From NCBI GenBank assembly GCA_030180135.1, contig CM058234.1, positions 36,056,766 to 36,120,765 of the forward strand: a stretch of DNA of 64,000 nucleotides, in the 5' to 3' direction. Every line of letters starts with the position of its first letter. Within the stretch, counting starts at the first letter, position 1. This document shows positions 55,312-64,000 of the stretch, in pieces. The stretch comes from Orychophragmus violaceus (Eukaryota; Streptophyta; Magnoliopsida; Brassicales; Brassicaceae). The position numbers and the translations under genes are program-made. Under the pieces are notes generated by a model. The model did no database searches and had not been told where the DNA came from. It saw nothing but the letters and a program-made list of their open reading frames with translations.

Positions 55312-56734
55312 GAGTAGTGGCTTATATGGATATCGGTTCTGTATTTCTTTTTCATTTTTCTTTTGCACTTTTCTTTTGATTTTCTTAGGATGCTTACGTC
55401 TTTGGATGATTTGCTTGCATTTGAACTATCTGTTGCTTTGATTTTGCTTGTCTACATTGATTTTCAGCTTTCAGGTTCGAAAATTGAGATTTTCTCTCGG
55501 ACTAACCTGCTGACTTGCTGACTGATCCGAGAAATCGCAGTGCGTCGATCGACACAACCTTGTGTCGATCGTCACAACACGAGTAATCGCATTGCAGCGA
55601 TCGTTGCGGTCCTGAGCAACGATCGACACACGACAAAATATCGCCTAGCAACGGTCGATACATTTATGTAACGGTCGATGCATGTGCGACATAGGTAAAA
55701 ATCAGACAGAACTCAACACATCCATTAACACTTTTGCTTTCTTTTACCAACCCTTAGCTTAACACTACTGGGACAGTGTGTTTCAAGTGTGGGGGAGGTA
55801 GCTACCGACTTTTATCTTTATGTTTTCTTAGAGTCAGTCCGTTTTTCAAAAAAAATTGTTTTATTGAGTCAAAACCAGTTTAAGTAAGAAACAGTGAATT
55901 TTGGAGAAGTTAACAATATCTTGCAGGAACTTAAGTAAACATTGGGATGAAGCTGAAAGATCAACCTATGACTATTAGAAAACCCAACACGGATCAACCT
56001 ACTGAGGACACCCATATCAATTCAGGTATTCAGAGGATCCTTTTACTGGCTTCACCCTTAACCTGACTTAATTTCTCACCTAAGGGCTTGGTATACCTTG
56101 AGTCGGATTCCTTTTTTAGTTCTGACACAGCTTGTAAACCTGTCCGAGTATGGTTCCCTTCTCCCCTTCCATAAAGTAAAAAAAAATAAGAGTAATAAAC
56201 TGAGGATGAGCTAGTAGCTCCGAAGTGGTCTCTGGGAGTGGTAGCTACAACTATCATCTCCTGTGCATCCATGAAATGTGTCCAAAGTACACCCCTTAAC
56301 GGGAAGAGCACTGATAAAAATAAAATAAAATGATACCCAATGGGGGAAAAATCAGAATGCTAAGGAAGGGAAAAGAGAAGAAAAGGAACAGAAAAAGATA
56401 GTATGGTGGTCTAGAGCTGACAAAGTAAGAATCCATGTGACCTTTGATCGATAATCCTTAGGTGAGACCGCACTTAATATACTTAAGAAGTCAGTAGGGT
56501 GAATTTGAATTGCTTGGATTGATTGTGGAGTTTACTTAGGACAGTTGCTAAGTGTGGGGGAAGTACATGTTGGTCTTGATATCTTGCAGTTGATTCTTTC
56601 AGTGGTTTACTAAGGGGAATCTGAGTGTTGTTGCTTCTAGGACAAAAAGGGTTTCTGAAAGTTTTCAAACCTCTTCACCATGTTTTAGTTCTCTGTTTTG
56701 CTTGAGGGCAAGCAAAGGCTAAGTGTGGGGGAGT
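55312..56734 (+). other. 3' noncoding region of element F
   Basis: No gene is seen. It contains palindromic pairs at 55541-55577 and 55590-55685, three AAGTGTGGGGGA purine tracts (about 55789, 56551 and 56721) and A-rich tracts near 56180 and 56320. The last purine tract abuts the 3' LTR. Confidence 0.7.
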
Positions 56735-57948
56735 TGATATATCATGGTTTATACCAGTTTTAGACCATGATATAAGTGTGTTTTAGAGTCTTTTATTGTT
56801 TCTTTCGAGTCTTTTATAGGTATTATTAGGTACACGCACGTTTGGAGTGGATTTGGAGATTATGGAGCTATTTGGAGCATTTTGGAGTTTTGACCCGAGA
56901 GTTTGAACTCACTGTCTGAAACAGAGGAGTGTGTCAATCGACACATATCTGCATTGATCGATGCATGACGAGTTGGGCCAGACTCGCGAGAGTTAATCAA
57001 GAATGATGATATTGCAAAGTTGCCCACAAGTTCCAGATAATTACACAGAAGCCCCAAGACGTGTTTTAGCTATTTAATTAGATTATTAGATCAGTTTTTA
57101 GAGAGCTTTCATACGCTAACATACTTTAGAGCAGAGAATTTTTAGAGCTTTTGGGGCTGATCTAATCCTGTACTACATCTTGTTTTTGGAGAAGATTTCG
57201 AACCCCTTTACTCCTTTATTAATCTCTTTTATGCAGTCTACTATTTCATTGATTATGTTTTCATTATCTATGTCTGAGTAGATTCATAGTTAGGTTTAGG
57301 GATTCTCAAAAAGGATTTTATGGCTTGCTAGATATAATTAATTCAGTTAAGGATTCATATCAATAGATGTTCTTCAATCTAAATTGTGTTTAATGCTAGT
57401 TCTAACTTGATCACTTAGAATCTAGATCTTAGGTTGCTAGATTAGCACGAAAGTGTGATTTAGAATCTGAACTATTTAGGTTGAGCAATATAATTACTCG
57501 CAAAGAAATTTGGTTTAATTAGATTGTGAACATATCGAACTTGATCATTAAAGCTGGTTTAATCTGTTAGGAATTACAAAGATATTTGGATTTCTGCAAA
57601 TAGGCTTAGAGAATTCTCACAACGAAAGTTGGTTAATTCTATATCCGTGCTTCGAGTTCTAGAACTGTGTTTAATTAGATCCTGACTGAATGATTTGTCT
57701 GCTTGTCTGATTTCCTGAGAACTCCCTAGACTTAGCGCCCTTAGTTTATTGCTTATAACCACAACTTGCTACTGATTTACTTTCTTGCTTGCTATTTAGT
57801 TTCTCAATACAATTTGCTTTCTCCTAGTTTAATCTTTTTAGTTCTAATTCTATCGTTGCCTAGAGTCCTCGTGGATTCGATCCCTAAGTACTACATTGAT
57901 ATACTGTGCACTTGCAGTTAGTATAGGGTAAAACTTTGAGACCTACCA
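56735..57948 (+). repeat. 3' LTR of element F (1214 bp)
   Basis: TGATATATCATGG to GAGACCTACCA, followed by TSD CTATG. The palindromic pair at about 56931-56964 has decayed cores (TCAATCGACA and ATTGATCGATGC). Confidence 0.9.
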
Positions 57949-58660
57949 CTATGCGAAATACGAAGAAACGATAGCCGCAACAAAAGAAGAGTCAAGCCAG
58001 AAGAAAACCAGCAAAAAAGAATCCTCTGGCAAAGGGAAGCATGTCCTCGCCGTAGACGGCAAGCCCCAGTGGCGCAAGCCCTACGACGAGAACAAGTATT
58101 GCAAATACCATGACAAAAATGGACATTCCTCCGAGGAGTGCAGGTCCAAGGACCGCCTGTTAGCAGCCAAGAGTGGCAGCAACGAAACAGAAACTCCAGA
58201 ACCGGAGGAAAAAGATCAAGAAAAGAAAAACAAGGGCAAGAGCAAGTCGAAAAGCAGAAAAACTCGCAAAATAAGCGTGAGAGAACTCCGGAGAAGGAAG
58301 AGTCAGCTTCTCCACCTCCCTCTCGCAAACGCATAGACGCGATTTTCAACTTAGCTCGATGTGGGGGATCGATGAAGTCGGTCATCACACCACCCCCAAC
58401 TCCTAAGAAACCAGCCAACCTGTGCTTGCCTAAGCTCGGACTATACGGTTCGAATCTCCCCAAAACGATAAATTTCATATCGGGAGGTTTAAAGTTCTGC
58501 CGAAATTCGGTCAACTCAATCAAGGCTCACCAAAGGCGAGTCGCGACCGAAGCCAGAGAGTTGGTCCCAATCGAAGGACCAGACACGCACATAACTTTCT
58601 CTGAAAGCGAAACTTTCAAACTCGATAAACCGCACGATGACGCTCTAGTGATCCAATTCG
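57949..58660 (+). pseudogene. Element G gag, second part, to protease start
   Basis: Continues the gag cut at 48931 with KYEETIAATKEES and a zinc-knuckle-like KYCKYHDKNGHSSEEC. A Lys/Glu-rich stretch follows, then, after a frame change near 58300, ARCGGSMKSVITPPP, TINFISGGLKFCRNS and ITFSESETFKLDKPHDDALV, the region that precedes the protease in Tat-type elements. It is cut at 58660 by Copia3. Confidence 0.75.
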
Positions 58661-59335
58661 TGTTGGAATTGTGTCCAGTAATCTCGGTACTGTCTCTAGA
58701 AAGTAAGAGTATGTCAATGATCAGACATAAGTCATATAATACTGGGGGTCATGATGGCTTGCTAGAGTCCGCTCATGATCTATAAGTCTTGGACTTATTG
58801 CCTTTATTATATGATCCCATATGGGTCACACGCCTAAGCCAACAGGAAAATGTGTAGGAACGGTTTAGCAGAAGTACGGTAAAAGTGCTAGGCATTTACT
58901 GTACTTAGAGAGAATAAAAGGGTTTGGCGACTCTGTGTCGATCGATACACAAGGAGTGTCGATCGACACAGTGCGCGAACGCTTTCGAGTTATTTGGTAT
59001 TTGGGCCATATGGCCCAAACGGAATTGGACAAGTTTTATAAGAAAAACTCGAGTCTTTTTCTTCTCCAACCCTAACCAGCCGCGAGCCTCCTCTCTCTCT
59101 CTGCGCCGATTCCTTACTGGTCTAGCAGCCTCTTCCTGCTCGGTGTGCGTGTGTGAACCTCTGGAGGAGTTATCTCTCGGTGGCTCTCTGATCTCAGACA
59201 TACCGTCCCCTTTCCGCTGCAAATCAGGTATAAGGTGAGATCATCATTGTTTCTATTCTGAGAAGAACCTAGATCCGCATGTTTAGGTTGATATGAATCT
59301 AAGAATTGAATCAGGATCAACTAAACAATGCTTCA
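58661..59335 (+). repeat. 5' LTR of Copia3 (675 bp)
   Basis: Same ends as Copia1's LTR (TGTTGGAATTG to ATGCTTCA), with scattered differences. The palindromic pair TGTGTCGATCGATACACA and GTGTCGATCGACACAG is at 58936-58971. Confidence 0.9.
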
Positions 59336-59336
59336 G

Positions 59337-59348
59337 TGGTATCAGAGC
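59337..59348 (+). other. Primer-binding site of Copia3
   Basis: TGGTATCAGAGC, complementary to initiator tRNA-Met, one base after the LTR. Confidence 0.85.
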
Positions 59349-61036
59349 TATTGGTTCTGGTTTTTCTTGTTTAGATTCATGTTTAGGATTGTTTTTCTTG
59401 TTTAAAAGTGTTTTGAATCAACTACTGATAAGAGAAAACATTTAAGTAACAAGAATTGAAATCTAAACACATGAAAAATCGCATGATCAAACTATATTGA
59501 TTTGGTATGCGATCTGATCCGAGAGAATGAGAATCGGCTGGGATTGCATGTATCGATCGATACGATCGCATGGATCGGTCGATACAATTCGAAGATCGCA
59601 TGGATCGATCGATACGATCGCATGGATCGGTCGATACAGTCTATCGGCTAACCCTGTTAACGCGTGAAAGCATCGATCGATGCAGGATCGATGCAGGTTC
59701 GATATTGGTGCATCGACCGATGCGGTTGGTGCACATCGATCGACACGGTTAGGGTTTTGGCTCGTTTCAGTGCATGCGTGAGAGCATCGATCGATACAGG
59801 ATCGATGCACGATCGATGCAGGATCGATGCTGAGAGCATCAACCGATGTGGTTGATGGATCGATCGACACGGTCGGTTCATCGATCGACATGGTTGGTTT
59901 AAAGGCTCGGTTTAATTTTGATTAAAATTAATTCGTCCTGGTTTAATAAACAGATTTAATAATTTTATTAAGTCTGGTTAAACCGGGACAAGAAATCCAA
60001 TGTCGAAAGAATTATTGGATTTAGTGCCTAAACCAGGATTTTCTAATTTGATTTGGTTGGACCAAATAAATTGAGAAAATCCGGTTTAGTAAATAACCGG
60101 TTGACAATTGTGGTCATCGTAGTAATTAAAATTTGGTTAGACCAATTTTAATGAACCAGACCGGTTATGTCATTTAATTGGACAATTGGGTCATGTCTTG
60201 GACATGGACCAATTCTTGGGCCTCGGGCCAAGAAGTTAAAACAATTGGGCCAATTATTTGAGTCTTTCTTCAGATTAATTTAAAATTTATTTTATAAAAT
60301 TATAAAGTCGATTTTAAATTAAAGTTTCCGAAATTTTGAAATTAGAAAGTTTCTTAAATTAGAAGTTTCTGGATTTGCGGGTTTTGGATTTTAAAGAAAT
60401 TTCTAAAGTTAGAAAGTTTCCGTTTTTAGAAAGTTTCCAATTTTAGAAAGTTTCCAAAAATAGTAGGTTTCCAAAAATGGAAAGTTTCCCGAAATAGTAA
60501 TCTTCTATTTTGGGAATGATTTTTTAAATAAACCTACGAACCTCAAATAATATCAAGCGTTGGATGTCTTGTCCATTCTATGTCAGCTGTCGAAGCCCAT
60601 TCAATTGTATTCATGGCCTTACAGTGTGAGGGTGTCTGCTTTTGCGTGGATAAGACGGTTTGTGATTCATAAATGTCATTGGGAGTCCCAGACATTAATG
60701 ATTACATGACTGTATAGTCTGGTTTTCTTGACTAGGCCATCGGGAGTCCCGGGCCTTGAGACATCAGAGTGAATTGGGCCTCGGGCCCAGATTCACAACC
60801 AAGAGTTATATCACGGATATAATTAGCCGACATAGAGCTTACCGATATAAGCTAAGGTTGGGTGACGGCCAGTGGCCCACTTTAATCTTAGTTATATGTG
60901 GATCTTGGAATCATTATATTCTATTGAGGGTAACTGATGTTATTGAATATAATGCGTGATTAATCATATTAAATTTAATACGAGATTAATCATATTGAAC
61001 ATATTAACTAAAATCCTTTTATCTTATATTTTAGTT
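59349..61036 (+). other. Long leader of Copia3 with palindromic array and AGAAAGTTTCC repeats
   Basis: No gene supported. An array of about fourteen CGATCGAT/CGGTCGAT sites fills 59540-59895, extended by an extra unit (about 59545-59600) compared with Copia1. AGAAAGTTTCC tandem motifs follow at 60410-60490. The leader ends at TATTTTAGTT before the ATG at 61037. Confidence 0.75.
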
Positions 61037-62131
61037 ATGACTAGCACAAACAATCAAAACACTTTCTCGATCCGGTCTGTCCTTAAGATGGACAAGCTGA
61101 ACGGATCAAATTTCTTGACTTGGTCGCGGAACCTGAGGCTAGTCCTCAGACAGGAGAGAAAGGACTATGTCCTTGAGAGAGCTCTCCCCGTGAGGATCGG
61201 GTCCAATGCTTCTCATGCAGTATATGATGCTTGGAATAAGCATTATAATGATGCGGTAGATGTGCGTGGTCTGATATTGGCTACCATGGACTCAGACTTG
61301 CGGAAGCAATATGAGAACATGGAGTCGCCAATAGAGATGATCAGCAGCCTGAAATTGAAATTTCAGGAGCAGATAAGGGTGGAGAGATACCAGTTGGTTA
61401 AGTCTCTCACCAGCTTCAAGCTACCAAATGATAATCCAGTGAGTCCTCATGTCAGTAAAATGATGGGTTACATTGATAACCTGAGGAAACTGGATTATCC
61501 AGTTAGCCAAGAGTTGGCAACTGAAATCATTCTGCAGTCACTGCCGTCAAGCTATGATAAGTTCAGAAAGAACTATATCAAGAAAGGCTTAACGAAGACG
61601 CTGACTGAACTGCATGATATGCTCAAGACAGTTGAGCCAAACGTGAAGAGTACCCTGTACAATCTCATGAATGAGAAGGGTAGGTTTACTAAACCTAATG
61701 CTGACAAGGGTGAAGACAAAGTTGTCCAGATTTTGAATCATGGCAAGCGTGTGTCTTCTGAGCCCGAGTCAGATACCTCTTGCGTTGGTAAGTGCTGCTA
61801 CTGTAAGGAGACAGGGCATTGGAAGAGAAATTGCATTAAATTCATGGAAGATGATGAGGAATTGAAGTTGATGTATGAGACTACTTCCTCAGGTATTCAT
61901 GTTATTACTTCAAGTTCTACCTTAAAGGTATTGAATACTGGTTGTGGCACTGATATTTGTGATAATATGCAGAGCCTAAGCAACAGTAGAACGTCCTTAA
62001 AGGTATTGGATACTGGTTGTGGCACTGATATTTGTGATAATATGCAGAACCTAAGCAACAGTAGAACGTTGAAGGAAGGGCAAGTGAAACTACATGTCTG
62101 GAAGGAGCTTGGGATGCTGCCTCAGCCGTAG
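61037..62131 (+). pseudogene. Copia3 gag and protease start
   Basis: Starts MTSTNNQNTFSIRSVLKMDK, parallel to Copia1's start. It has the Copia gag domain (NFLTWSRNLRLVLRQERKDY) and a CCHC knuckle (CCYCKETGHWKRNC). The protease active-site block is tandemly duplicated: LKVLNTGCGTDICDNM, then LKVLDTGCGTDICDNM (a 75-bp unit). The frame ends at 62131 soon after. A normal Copia protein would continue into protease and integrase, so the frame is broken here. Confidence 0.85.
61917..62068 (+). repeat. 75-bp tandem duplication of the protease active site (Copia3)
   Basis: Two adjacent 75-bp units (25 codons each) differing at few bases. One encodes NTG, the other DTG. Copia1 has one copy at 34455-34515. 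Confidence 0.9.
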
Positions 62132-64000
62132 GGTTTTCACTTATAGATCCCTTTTAGGCTTGGTTTTATATTAAGTAATTGCTACAATATACCTGCTTTA
62201 AGCAGAATTGTCTTTCATTTTCTTGTAAGAATTTGAATGTTTTTCATTTTGATAAAAGACAAGTTTTGTTCTTTTGATCTTAATGAAATATTAATTGTAG
62301 CACCCTATTCATGGAATGGGTTTTATATCTTAAACCAAAGAGTGCCTAAATGTAACATAAATACCGAATTGGTTTAAATCTAATGAATTAAACCTGATTT
62401 TTCTTGGCATAAAAGTCTTGGTCACATAGAGTAAGTCGGATTCAGAAATCCCATAGTTATGGACTGTTGGGCTCATTTGATAAGATATCTTATGAGACTT
62501 GAATTCTGTTTACTGGACCAAAAGGAAAAAGGGCCTATCTTAGCCGAGCTAGAGAAAGGCCCAAAGGCTTTTTGGACCTGGAACATACTGATGTATGTGG
62601 CCCAATGAGCAGTAATGCCAGAGAAAATTTCCTGTACTTCATTGTCTCTACTGATTACTTCAGTGAGTATGACTGTGTTCATTTGATGAGACACAAGTCG
62701 GAATTCTTTGACATGGTCGAAAGAGTTCCAGAATGAAGTATAGGATCTGAGTGACAAAAGTATTAAGACTCTGGATTAAATCACGAGTGAGAATACTTAA
62801 GTCATTAATTGTGTGATCATCTTAATGAGTGTGAAATCGTTTCACAGCTCATTTCTCCTGAAAACCTGAAGGTGTTTCTGTGAGAAAGAATCAGATCTTA
62901 TTAGAAATGATTAAAGATGAGTCACACGAATCTTCCATGATATTATTTAAGAATAACGCTCTAAAATATCTAAGTTTACGCTGAAATAGTTCCACAAATA
63001 TCAGTTGAAAGACACCACATTAATGTGGATTGGAATCGATCCAAATTTGTCTTTACTGAGTATTTGTAGTTGTGCTACTTCGCTGGTTGTCCTAGAGAAA
63101 CTAAGGCTTGTTACTTTTACGTCCAATCTGTTTTCTAAGAAGGGAAGTTATTTTCCAAGAAGAACAGTGGGAGTAAAAGTATAACTCGAAGTTTTCTCAG
63201 GGAAACCAAGGCTCGGTACTTTTACGACCATTCTGTTTTCTAAGAAGGGAAATTACTTTCCAAGAAGAACAGTGGGAGTAAAAAGTACTTTTACGACCAT
63301 TCTGTTTTCTAAGAAGGGAAGTTACTTTCCAAGAAGAACAGTGGGAGTAAAAGTACAACTCGAAGAAATTCGAGAAACACAGGAGGCTGCTTAACCTATT
63401 GAGGGAGAGCAGCAGAAGGATTTACAGATTTCTGTAGAATCTACACCTGTGGAGCCTGAAGTTCGCAGATATGAAAGAATCAGTCACTAATCCGAGAGTG
63501 AATTCTCGTCATTAGTTGAGCCTGATGATCATTGAATGTTCGCATGATCTGATGATCATTGAAAGCGACGAATCTGCGAAATCCTAGGAAGCGAAAGTGA
63601 GCCCAGACTCCGAAGAATTACATTTAGTGTAAGTTGGCTTCATCGATCCATTCATGGATGGAAGCAAACATATCGGAGTTGGAATCTTCGTTCTGTTGAA
63701 GTAGTCAAGGTTTTGACTTGAACAGGAACGAAGCGGAACTGTGTGTTTACTGATAGATTAGTGGGAGCGATATTGCAATTTTCAAAGTGTATGTCGAAGA
63801 CATACTGATTCTCGGATATAACGTCCCAACGCTGTAGTCGGTAAAGGACTAGCTTGGGAGTTGGTTTAATGATTGACATGGGTAAAGCCACGTAGTTCTT
63901 GGATTTTGGATCTAAAGATAGAGATCCAAAAGAGCTGATAGGACAAAGTCAGATTCTTAAATTGACAAAGTCCTACACGTTTTGAGCAATCCAAGAAGGG
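62132..64000 (+). pseudogene. Copia3 pol remnant (integrase, RT)
   Basis: Frame-broken remains: LEHTDVCGPMSSNAREN and DYFSEYDCVHLMRHKSE (integrase core, about 62570-62710), and a stretch like ENQILLEMIKDESH matching the integrase glutamate region. The acidic connector (63370-63560) and parts of RT follow (about 63640-63900; the YVDD region reads as a decayed version). No part is functional. A triplicated block at 63106-63355 lies between integrase and RT. Confidence 0.7.
63106..63355 (+). repeat. Triplicated block in the Copia3 pol remnant
   Basis: Three copies of a unit of about 65 bp with TTTTACG(A/T)CCA, CTGTTTTCTAAGAAGGGAA and AAGAAGAACAGTGGGAGTAA, with copies 2 and 3 immediately adjacent. 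Copia1 has a single equivalent at about 35638-35735. Confidence 0.8.

Larger units (their letters stand above)
48932..57948 (+). mobile_element. Complete gag-protease-only Athila-like element F
   Basis: TSD CTATG (48927-48931 and 57949-57953). It has 5' LTR 48932-50135 (1204 bp), primer-binding site, gag-protease 50393-53012, intron-containing leader, ATHILA-ORF1-like gene 53832-55311, 3' region and 3' LTR 56735-57948 (1214 bp). There is no trace of RT, RNase H or integrase. The LTRs match each other apart from scattered changes and a small deletion in the 5' copy near 49330, so the whole element moved as a unit, presumably using enzymes from an autonomous relative such as B. Confidence 0.9.
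46832..58660 (+). mobile_element. Tat-like Ty3/gypsy element G, interrupted by F and truncated by Copia3
   Basis: A short 5' LTR (about 46832-47336), a primer-binding site TGGCGCCGACTGTGGGGA (47340-47357), and a gag split at 48931/57949 by element F (TSD CTATG). The sequence ends at 58660, where Copia3 enters; any remaining part would lie beyond the window. The different primer site and gag place it in another gypsy lineage from B, D, E and F. The LTR start is my best estimate. Confidence 0.75.
58661..64000 (+). mobile_element. Copia3, second copy of the Copia1 family (truncated by window end)
   Basis: It starts with LTR TGTTGGAATTGTGTCC after ATTCG (58656-58660, possible TSD). LTR 58661-59335, primer site 59337-59348, leader with palindromic array, gag 61037 onward, and a decayed pol that runs off the window. 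Its leader is nearly identical to that of Copia1 from about 59600 to 61030, whereas the coding region is much more diverged, which could reflect recombination between copies. Confidence 0.85.

Overview
The window looks like transposon-dense nuclear DNA from a flowering plant, most likely a Brassicaceae relative of Arabidopsis. The basis is the type of repeats: Athila-like Ty3/gypsy elements with a tRNA-Asp-type primer-binding site (TGGCGCCGTTGCCGGGGA), Ty1/copia elements with the initiator-Met site (TGGTATCAGAGC), a mudrA-type MULE gene with plant-style introns, and a CACTA element carrying plant gene exons. I see no tRNA, rRNA, CRISPR or clearly intact host gene.

The layout is a stack of nested insertions, ordered by target-site duplications (TSDs). 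A degenerate MULE transposase gene on the minus strand forms the base; its pieces lie at 42834-44978, 21206-21563 and 2199-2821. Athila-like element B (minus, 2827-21200, TSD GTAAG) and Athila-like element D (plus, 21564-42828, TSD ACTTG) both landed in its coding sequence, and removing them brings the MULE reading frame back together. Element E (plus, ending 13118) sits inside B with TSD GCTGT, and a damaged Copia copy (about 4928-7699) sits inside E. The 3' LTR of D is split by an 11.8-kb CACTA element (29896-41660, TSD ATG). That element carries exon fragments of an NAD-isocitrate dehydrogenase, a CDPK-related kinase and a SEC12-like WD40 protein, and is itself split by a young Copia element (31211-39668, TSD GCTTC).

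To the right, past the MULE start and a Copia gag-protease scrap (46180-46775), lies a Tat-like gypsy element (46832 to 58660). Its gag is interrupted by a complete gag-protease-only Athila-like element F (48932-57948, TSD CTATG). A second copy of the young Copia family begins at 58661 (possible TSD ATTCG) and runs off the window. An intronless E2-ubiquitin-conjugating-like gene lacking the catalytic cysteine lies at 655-1119, downstream of the MULE transposase and among MULE-like repeat motifs.

The most unusual signal is a family of near-palindromic 14-16 bp sites with core CGATCG (also CGGTCG/CGACCG) and arms GCAA/TTGC, GCAT/ATGC or TGTGT/ACACA. They occur mostly as pairs 20-22 bp apart (two helical turns). 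They sit in LTRs, leaders, 3' regions and, inside the long ORFs, at the joints between protein modules. The same grammar appears in Ty3/gypsy and Ty1/copia elements that are otherwise unrelated, and in the Copia leaders it expands into arrays of about a dozen sites. A second notable point is a non-autonomous Athila-like lineage (E and F) that encodes gag-protease and an ATHILA-ORF1-like protein behind a conserved intron, with no reverse transcriptase or integrase.
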